From the NCBI GenBank assembly GCA_934403665.1, contig CAKRUL010000024.1:1-9482 (forward strand): a stretch of 9,482 bases of DNA, read 5' to 3'. The first letter of the stretch is position 1; the number at the start of each line of letters is the position of its first letter. Below, piece after piece: positions 4,336-9,482 of this stretch. This stretch comes from an uncultured Clostridia bacterium. GTDB lineage: Bacteria; Bacillota_A; Clostridia; UMGS1840; HGM11507. The position numbers and the translations under genes are program-made. Below the pieces are notes generated by a model, which was given only the letters and a program-made list of their open reading frames with translations, had not been told where the DNA came from and made no database searches.

Positions 4336-6032
4336 TGTTGGTCTCCTTCCCTGAAAGGCAGTCTTACCTTGATTTCGGTTCCCTCATTCCATTCACTTTC
4401 CACCGCAATCGTTCCGTTGTATCCCTCGACAATATGTTTCACGATGGAAAGTCCGAGCCCTATGCTCTTCGGATCTTTGGCACGGCTTTTATCCACTTTA
4501 TAGAAACGCTCGAATACGCGCTCCAGTTCTCCGTGCGGAATACCAATGCCGGTATCCTTCACCGAAAAGAGAATTTCCTTTTTTTCTTTGAAAAGGGAAA
4601 TCTCCAAACTGCCGCCTTGTTTGTTATACTTGATACCATTGTCAATCAGGTTGATAAACAGCTGTTTGATACGATCAGCATTACAGAGATAAAGAACCTC
4701 CTCTGCCGCTTTCAAGTGAACCTGCAGCTGCTTTTCTTCGATTTTCTTCCGCAGAAGGGACAAAACCTCCTGCGCAATCACAGTAAGATTGACGGGCTTC
4801 TCCTCGACGGTTTCTTTTCTGTTTTCAATTTGTGACAGGACAAGAATGTCGGAGATTAAGGAATTGAGCCGTCTGGATTCGGCATCAATGATGTCAAGAA
4901 ATTTCATGGCGACCTTTTCGTCATGGAAAGCACCGTTTTTCAGGGTGTCCACAAAACCGATAATGGAGGTCAGCGGTGTTTTCAATTCATGGGTGACATT
5001 GCTGACAAATTCGGCTCTTTGCCGCTCCAGTTTTTTCATATCGGTAATGTCCGAGAAGAGAAGGATGCTGCCGAGGCACTCCTCCTTTTCATTGATTACC
5101 GGACTCACAGTAATGCGGAAAATCTGTTCTCCGATGCATTTTTCATAAGCGCTCATCTGTGATCGGTGCGCTTTGTCATAAAGCTCCAGATCATTTGCCA
5201 CACCAAGCAGGTTTTCTCCGGTCACGTCCAGGCTCTCTGCACCGAAGATTTTCTTTGCCTTTTTATTGATCAGAGTGATGCTGCGTTCATTGTCCAGCGC
5301 GATGAACCCTTCCTGCATGGAATTGATGGTGTTTTTCAGATACAGATTTTTTTGATCCAAATCGTCTATGCAGAAATTCAGCTGCTGTTTGATGGCGTCA
5401 AAGGTGTCTGCGACCTTTCGAATGTCCTCCGGCGCTTTGTGCATCAAAAGCGGTGTTTTTTCACCGCGGATATATTTTTGAAGATTCTCTAAGGGGCGCA
5501 CCAAAAAGGAGCTCATCAGATACGCCATCAAAAATGCAAACAGCAAAGAGAGCAGTGCGGCAATACCGATATATTTCAAGATGACTTTTTTCATTTCCTT
5601 GAGCTGTGTGTTTTCCGTTGCCGCCCGGATGATATAATCTCCTTCGCTTTTTGCCAGATACCGATAGGTTGTCTGCTCGGTTGTGCTGAATCTTTGACTG
5701 ACACCGTAGCCTTCCGAGAGTGCCTGCTGCACTTCGGGGCGGGAGAGATGATTCTCCATTTCTTCCCGGTCAAAGGTATCATAGAGCACCGTTCCGTCCC
5801 GACGGATAATCGTAAGCCGGATTTTCAGCTGAGCGGAAATCGATTGCAGGCTTGCTTCATTGTTCACCGTGTCGTCCGAAAGCGTGTCATGCACCAAAGA
5901 GATTTCATTTTTCATGTTGTTGTCGATTCTGGAAAGTTCTCTGTAATAGGACATCACATAAGAAGAAATGCCCGTGATTGCCACGATGAGAAAAGGGAAG
6001 AGAAAAGTCCAGAGGATCCATCTTTTTTTCAT
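4332..6032 (-). CDS. phoR: Phosphate-regulon sensor histidine kinase PhoR
   Basis: This 566-residue membrane kinase has TM1 at about 6-28, an extracytoplasmic sensor region at 29-150 and TM2 at about 152-176. A HAMP linker follows (about 177-228), then a PAS domain (about 230-330). The dimerisation domain carries the H-box FVSNVTHELKTPLTS with phospho-accepting His348. The ATPase domain shows the N-box NLIDNGIKYN (461-470), G1 DTGIGI (493-498), the F-box FERFYKVD (507-514) and G2 GLGLSI (525-530). All catalytic motifs look intact. The large external domain is the Gram-positive PhoR layout, unlike the short one of E. coli. The start has AGGAGA overlapping the phoB stop, nine bases downstream of it. 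The assignment to phosphate rests on both architecture and the pst/phoU neighbours. Confidence 0.93.
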   Translation of the reverse strand: MKKRWILWTFLFPFLIVAITGISSYVMSYYRELSRIDNNMKNEISLVHDTLSDDTVNNEASLQSISAQLKIRLTIIRRDGTVLYDTFDREEMENHLSRPEVQQALSEGYGVSQRFSTTEQTTYRYLAKSEGDYIIRAATENTQLKEMKKVILKYIGIAALLSLLFAFLMAYLMSSFLVRPLENLQKYIRGEKTPLLMHKAPEDIRKVADTFDAIKQQLNFCIDDLDQKNLYLKNTINSMQEGFIALDNERSITLINKKAKKIFGAESLDVTGENLLGVANDLELYDKAHRSQMSAYEKCIGEQIFRITVSPVINEKEECLGSILLFSDITDMKKLERQRAEFVSNVTHELKTPLTSIIGFVDTLKNGAFHDEKVAMKFLDIIDAESRRLNSLISDILVLSQIENRKETVEEKPVNLTVIAQEVLSLLRKKIEEKQLQVHLKAAEEVLYLCNADRIKQLFINLIDNGIKYNKQGGSLEISLFKEKKEILFSVKDTGIGIPHGELERVFERFYKVDKSRAKDPKSIGLGLSIVKHIVEGYNGTIAVESEWNEGTEIKVRLPFREGDQQ

Positions 6033-6041
6033 CGTATTCTC

Positions 6042-6728
6042 CTATTCCATCCATTTATATCCGACGCCGCGCACGGTTTTGATATAGTGTTCTCCGTCGT
6101 CCTTCAAATGCTTGCGGAGCTGACGGATGTGCACGTCCACCGTTCTGGTATCCCCGCAGTACTCATATCCCCATATTTGATCCAGGAGTTCGCCGCGGGA
6201 ATAGACGCGGTTTTTATTGCTCATCAGCAATTTTAATAATTCATATTCCTTCAAGGTCAGGGAAAGCAACTGACCGTTTTTGTGAACCTCATGGCTTTCA
6301 TCATCCAGAACGATATCACCCGACGTCTGTTTTTTTCTTTCCGGCACTCGTTGCTGAGAACGCCGTAGAAGCGCATGAATCCGTGCAATCAGCTCATTGA
6401 CGGAAAAGGGCTTTGTGATGTAATCGTCTGCACCGCCTTCCAGTCCGACAATCTTGTCAAACTCACTTCCCTTGGCGGTAAGCATAATAATCGGAATGTC
6501 CGGGCAGGGACTGCTGTTGCGAATCCTCTTACAGAGCTCCGTGCCGCTCAGCCCCTCCAGCATAATATCCAGCAGAATCAGGTCGGGCGTTCTGGTTTGG
6601 AGCGCCGTCAAAAGGGATTTTCCCTCCGAAAAGGTCCTTACCTGAAATCCGGCGTTCTCCAAGTTATAGGAAAGCAACTCCCGGATATGCAGCTCGTCGT
6701 CCACTGCGTAAATCCATTGTTTCTCCAT
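6042..6728 (-). CDS. phoB: Phosphate-regulon response regulator, OmpR/PhoB family
   Basis: With the start chosen here the protein has 228 residues. The receiver domain (about 4-118) has the acidic pair Asp10-Asp11, the phospho-acceptor Asp54 in LILLDIML, Thr84 and Lys106 in YITKPFS. A winged-helix DNA-binding domain follows (about 130-226), with LTLKEYELLKLL, the recognition-helix region RTVDVHIRQLRKHL and the final YIKTVRGVGYKW. The ATG at 6728 is preferred because AAGAGGTG ends six bases before it. The in-frame GTG at 6737 lies within that ribosome-binding site and is unlikely to be used. The protein would bind Pho-box repeats, including presumably those upstream of pstS beyond the window. 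It is often called phoP in Firmicutes. Confidence 0.93.
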   Translation of the reverse strand: MEKQWIYAVDDELHIRELLSYNLENAGFQVRTFSEGKSLLTALQTRTPDLILLDIMLEGLSGTELCKRIRNSSPCPDIPIIMLTAKGSEFDKIVGLEGGADDYITKPFSVNELIARIHALLRRSQQRVPERKKQTSGDIVLDDESHEVHKNGQLLSLTLKEYELLKLLMSNKNRVYSRGELLDQIWGYEYCGDTRTVDVHIRQLRKHLKDDGEHYIKTVRGVGYKWME

Positions 6729-6734
6729 GCGGTT

Positions 6735-6742
6735 CACCTCTT
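6735..6742 (-). promoter_or_regulatory. Ribosome-binding site that fixes the phoB start
   Basis: On the minus strand this reads AAGAGGTG, with six bases to the ATG at 6728. The GTG of this motif is in frame with phoB and could be mistaken for a start, giving three extra residues (MNR). A start inside its own Shine-Dalgarno has no ribosome-binding site, so the ATG is favoured. The site lies in the 15-base gap after the pstB stop and just inside phoB's longer frame. Confidence 0.75.
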
Positions 6743-6743
6743 G

Positions 6744-7499
6744 TTATCCGAATCTTCCCGTGATATAATCCTCCGTTCTCTTGTCCTTCGGAAATTCAAA
6801 GATTTCTGACGTTTTCCCGTATTCCACAATATCTCCGTTTAAGAAGAAGGCAGTATAGTCCGAAACACGTCCGGCCTGCTGCATGTTGTGTGTGACCATG
6901 ATGATGGTATAATCTTTTTTCAATTCCAAAACCAGGTCTTCAATTTTCAGGGTAGACAGAGGATCCAAAGCGGAAGTCGGTTCATCCATCAGAACCACTT
7001 CGGGAGAGATGGAAAGCGTGCGCGCAATGCACAGCCTTTGCTGTTGTCCGCCGGACAGCGCAAGAGCGCTCTTTTTCAGGCGATCCTTCACCTCGTCCCA
7101 AATAAACGCTTTTGTCAGCGCTTCCTCCACAATATCATCCAACTGTGATTTCTTTCGGATGCCGTGGATTCTTGGACCGTAAGCGATGTTGTCATAGACC
7201 GACATGGGGAAGGGATTCGGTTTTTGAAACACCATCCCCACTTTTTTCCGCAAGTCTATTATATCATAGTTTTTATAAATATCCACATGATTTAATTGAA
7301 TCGTTCCGTCTATTTTACAACCCTCCACCAAATCGTTCATCCGATTCAGTGTTTTGAGAAAGGTGGATTTTCCGCAGCCGGAAGGACCGATCAGTGCGGT
7401 AATCTTATTTTGGTAAATATCTAAGTTCAGATCATGCAGTGCGTGAAAGGTATCATAGTATAGATTTAGATGTTCGATTTGAAATGCAGCCTTTTCCAT
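6744..7499 (-). CDS. pstB: Phosphate ABC transporter ATP-binding protein PstB
   Basis: This is the cytosolic ATPase of the high-affinity phosphate importer. All ABC motifs are present: Walker [10 protein letters not shown] (38-46), the Q-loop Gln92 in VFQKPNPFP, the signature LSGGQQQR (148-155), Walker B VVLMDEP (168-174, catalytic Glu173), the D-loop SALD and the switch His204. [21 protein letters not shown] (93-113) and the C-terminal DYITGRFG are highly characteristic of PstB. At 251 residues it has the usual length. The start at 7499 lies three bases after the pstA stop. Its AGGGAG ribosome-binding site is inside pstA and somewhat far (about 12 bases), which may lower its initiation rate. 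Confidence 0.98.
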   Translation of the reverse strand: MEKAAFQIEHLNLYYDTFHALHDLNLDIYQNKITALIGPSGCGKSTFLKTLNRMNDLVEGCKIDGTIQLNHVDIYKNYDIIDLRKKVGMVFQKPNPFPMSVYDNIAYGPRIHGIRKKSQLDDIVEEALTKAFIWDEVKDRLKKSALALSGGQQQRLCIARTLSISPEVVLMDEPTSALDPLSTLKIEDLVLELKKDYTIIMVTHNMQQAGRVSDYTAFFLNGDIVEYGKTSEIFEFPKDKRTEDYITGRFG

Positions 7500-7502
7500 C
7501 GT

Positions 7503-8285
7503 CTATTTTTTCTCCCTTACAATCAGATTGGCGGCCGTATTGACAATCAGAATAATTACAATCAACACGGCGGCTGTGCCAAATGCCTGCTCAAAGGAGA
7601 TTGCCTCCTTGGCAAGCATATACAGATGAACCGAAAGTGTCCTTCCGGAATCCATGATGCTTTCCGGAACCCGGTTGACCATGCCTGCTGTCAGATAAAC
7701 CGCCGCCGTTTCTCCGACGATTCTTCCAATGCTTAGAATCACTGCCGTCACAATTCCGCGCGAGGTGCAGGGAAGCACAATTTTCACAAGTGTTTTCAAT
7801 TTGGTTGCTCCCAGAGCCAAAGATCCTTCCTTGTATTCTTGCGGAACGGTAATCAGACTTTCCTGACAAACGCGGATAATCACCGGAAGAATCATGATTG
7901 CCAGCGTAAGACTGCCGGATAAAAGCGACCACTTGAAATTCAGAACGGTGACAAACATTGTCATGCCGAATAATCCGTACAGAACGGAGGGAATCCCGGA
8001 CAAGCTGTCCACGGCAAAGCTGATGATTTTGACCACTTTGGAGCTTTTCGCATATTCCGTCAGGTAAATGGCACACATAATCCCGATGGGAACGGAAAAG
8101 ACCAGAGTCATTCCGATGATAGCAAGTGTGCTGACAACGGAGGGAATCAGGCTTTGAAAAAAAGCTTTGTTCATGGCAGGAATCCCGTTGATCACGATAT
8201 AGAAAATCAGCCAGATCAAAACGGCAACACACAGAAAGGCGCAGAAACAAATCAGTCCTTTTATCAACTTATCGCGAAGCTTCAT
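7503..8285 (-). CDS. pstA: Phosphate ABC transporter permease PstA
   Basis: This is a membrane subunit of the phosphate importer. Hydrophobic segments lie at about 10-33, 50-77, 90-114, 122-137, 174-200 and 234-254, consistent with six helices. The cytoplasmic EAA loop that docks on PstB is EGSLALGATKLKTLVKIVLP (153-172). The DSLSGIPSVLYGLFGM motif (93-108) and the GRIVGETAAVYLTAG stretch (187-201) are typical of PstA. At 260 residues it is slightly short, with little sequence between helix 1 and the permease domain. The start has AAGGAAGGA in the 3' end of pstC, with only three bases between stop and start, so translation is probably coupled. It pairs with PstC to form the channel. Confidence 0.96.
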   Translation of the reverse strand: MKLRDKLIKGLICFCAFLCVAVLIWLIFYIVINGIPAMNKAFFQSLIPSVVSTLAIIGMTLVFSVPIGIMCAIYLTEYAKSSKVVKIISFAVDSLSGIPSVLYGLFGMTMFVTVLNFKWSLLSGSLTLAIMILPVIIRVCQESLITVPQEYKEGSLALGATKLKTLVKIVLPCTSRGIVTAVILSIGRIVGETAAVYLTAGMVNRVPESIMDSGRTLSVHLYMLAKEAISFEQAFGTAAVLIVIILIVNTAANLIVREKK

Positions 8286-8288
8286 CGC

Positions 8289-9164
8289 TTAATCCTTCCT
8301 TTCCGCATGTGCCTTGACAAGATACATCAAAACGTTCAAAAGAATAATAAATCCAAACAGAATCACGCCGGTGGCATAGAGTGCTTCGCTGTGCATGCCT
8401 TCTGCATAGCCCATCTCCAGCGCACAGTTCGCCGAAAGCGTCCGCACTCTGGAAAGAAGGGAGGAGGGCATTTGCACCGCATTCCCGGAAACCAGAATCA
8501 CTGCCATTGCTTCCCCCAAGGCACGGCCTACCCCCAGAATCACGGAGGAAAAAATGCCGGATCTTGCCGCCGGAACCATCACCTTAAAAATTGTGGTAAC
8601 CTCTGTCGCACCCAGTGCGAGAGAAGCCTCCCGATAACTTTCGCTGACACTTCTCAAAGAGGTTTCCGAAACGCTGACAATGGTGGGAAGCACCATGACG
8701 GTCAGAATCAGAATCGCCGCCAGCATGCCGTTTCCTCCTGTCCCTTTGGCAAGATACTTGTCAATCATGGGAACAATGGTCATAAGGCCGAAGAAGCCGT
8801 AAACAACCGATGGAATGCTGGCAAGAATGTCAATGGAACGCCGCAGAAATACAGCCAGCTTTTTCGGTGCAAGATAGGCGAGATACACGGCGGTCAGCAC
8901 GCCGACCGGTATGGCGAGCACCATGGTTCCCAAGGTGATATACACGCTGGATACAATCATCGGAAGAATCCCGAAGACTTCCGCCTGTGGCTGCCATACC
9001 GTGCCGGTGACAAATTCCAGAAAACCGATTTTGCCAATCACCGGAGCGCCTTTGTAAAAGACAAAGACCAGAATGATTCCCAATGCCAGAATACAGAAGA
9101 TCGCCGAAAGCAGGAACAGTTTTTCTATGAAAAATTCAAATCGTTTTGTCCATTTTCGTTTCAT
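8289..9164 (-). CDS. pstC: Phosphate ABC transporter permease PstC
   Basis: This is the second membrane subunit of the phosphate importer, 291 residues. Helices lie at about 15-37, 66-97, 111-134, 147-166, 203-227 and 264-284. An extracytoplasmic segment after helix 1 contains the typical FVTGTVWQPQAEVFGILPMI block (51-70). The EAA loop is YREASLALGATEVTTIFKVM (177-196), followed by VPAARSGI. IDILASIPSVVYGFFGLM (111-128) and GRALGEAMAVILVSGN (213-228) are PstC-like. The start at 9164 has CGGAG seven bases upstream. The 26-base gap after pstS contains no hairpin, so transcription probably reads straight through from pstS. Confidence 0.96.
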   Translation of the reverse strand: MKRKWTKRFEFFIEKLFLLSAIFCILALGIILVFVFYKGAPVIGKIGFLEFVTGTVWQPQAEVFGILPMIVSSVYITLGTMVLAIPVGVLTAVYLAYLAPKKLAVFLRRSIDILASIPSVVYGFFGLMTIVPMIDKYLAKGTGGNGMLAAILILTVMVLPTIVSVSETSLRSVSESYREASLALGATEVTTIFKVMVPAARSGIFSSVILGVGRALGEAMAVILVSGNAVQMPSSLLSRVRTLSANCALEMGYAEGMHSEALYATGVILFGFIILLNVLMYLVKAHAERKD

Positions 9165-9190
9165 GTTTATGCTCCGTTTTTTCCGCAGCG

Positions 9191-9482
9191 TTATTTTGCG
9201 GAGATATAACCGTCTGCTTCAACCATTTTCTGTCCGGCATCGCTCAGAATGAAGTCCACCAATTTCTTTGCCGTTGCGTCGAATTCGCCTTTGCAAACCA
9301 GCAGGAAAGGTCTTTTGATCAGATAAGTGTCGTTTTTCACATTTTCTGTGCTGGGTTTCACACCGTCAACCGACAATCCTTTGACCGAATCATCCACCAC
9401 ACCGAAAGAAAGATAGCCAATCGCATTTTCTTTGGTGGCAATGTTTTGCTTCACCGCACCGTTGCTGTCTGCTGTGATGGCA
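9191..9482 (-). CDS. pstS: Phosphate-binding lipoprotein PstS, C-terminal part (start outside window)
   Basis: The last 96 residues of a periplasmic-binding-protein-like phosphate receptor are visible. They include AITADSNGAVKQ, then KENAIGYLSFGVV with the conserved GYL motif, then NDTYLIKRPFLLV (the typical Y-x-x-x-RP-h-h-h strand of PstS), and a final helix ending DAGQKMVEADGYISAK. The frame is open to the right edge, so the true start, signal peptide and lipobox lie outside. A GTG at 9454 is internal and not the start. PstS delivers phosphate to PstC/PstA at the outer face of the membrane. It is the first visible gene of the pstSCAB-phoBR-phoU series. Confidence 0.94.
   Translation of the reverse strand, partial: AITADSNGAVKQNIATKENAIGYLSFGVVDDSVKGLSVDGVKPSTENVKNDTYLIKRPFLLVCKGEFDATAKKLVDFILSDAGQKMVEADGYISAK

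Noticed and set aside
6729..6737. GTG start adding three residues to phoB
   Set aside because: The GTG is part of the AAGAGGTG Shine-Dalgarno serving the ATG at 6728 and has no site of its own.
7591..8250. 219-codon minus-strand frame overlapping pstA in another frame
   Set aside because: pstA is unambiguous in its own frame. This frame is rich in Arg, Ser and His and shows no domain.
8154..9209. 351-codon open frame on the plus strand across pstA and pstC
   Set aside because: It is antisense to two clear permease genes. Its His/Asn/Gln/Lys-rich composition is what the reverse strand of hydrophobic codons produces, and no domain is recognisable.
9452..9454. GTG as a start for a small 87-residue pstS-like protein
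   Set aside because: The frame stays open to the window edge, and the residues before the GTG (AITADSNGA) fit PstS, so this is an internal valine of a gene cut by the window.

Overview
The window reads as chromosomal DNA from an anaerobic, low-to-moderate-GC Firmicute of the class Clostridia, possibly the Oscillospirales. The basis is the Shine-Dalgarno sites close to AGGAGG, the clostridial-type 5S rRNA, the FeoB-associated Cys-rich mini-protein, the AbrB-type regulator and a Gram-positive-type PhoR. The genus assignment is inference. The gene content is mostly housekeeping. I see no mobile element, CRISPR array, tRNA or defence system.

Layout. Positions 1-2517 (minus strand) hold a ferrous-iron uptake operon read right to left: feoA, feoB, a 59-residue Cys-rich membrane mini-protein, and the first codons of one more gene that runs off the left edge. 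Its sigma-A promoter (2547-2575) lies back to back with the promoter of a solitary 5S rRNA gene on the plus strand (2658-2775), which has no 16S or 23S beside it. About 340 bases without a recognisable gene follow (2841-3183). Next comes a plus-strand AbrB/SpoVT-family regulator with a C-terminal CxxC...CxxC module (3277-3522), with its own promoter and a strong terminator. A compound hairpin (3583-3659) separates it from the convergent operon to the right.

Positions 3682-9482 (minus strand) hold a phosphate operon read right to left: pstS (C-terminal part only, entering from the right edge), pstC, pstA, pstB, phoB/phoP, phoR, phoU. Apart from a 26-base pstS-pstC gap, junctions range from a 4-base overlap to 15-base gaps. 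In five of the six junctions a good ribosome-binding site lies in or next to the end of the preceding gene; the site for pstB is spaced more loosely. This suggests one transcript encoding both the high-affinity phosphate ABC transporter and the two-component system with its PhoU modulator. The promoter and any Pho box lie outside the window.

How the genes work together. PstS captures phosphate outside the membrane, PstC and PstA form the channel, and PstB powers it. By family knowledge, PhoU links transporter state to PhoR, which phosphorylates the response regulator that controls this operon. The Feo genes import Fe2+ by a separate GTPase-linked permease. The points most worth a second look are the stand-alone 5S gene whose predicted transcription start coincides with the mature 5' end, the compound hairpin between abrB and phoU, the Cys-module AbrB, and the FeoA tail that reads through feoB's ribosome-binding site.
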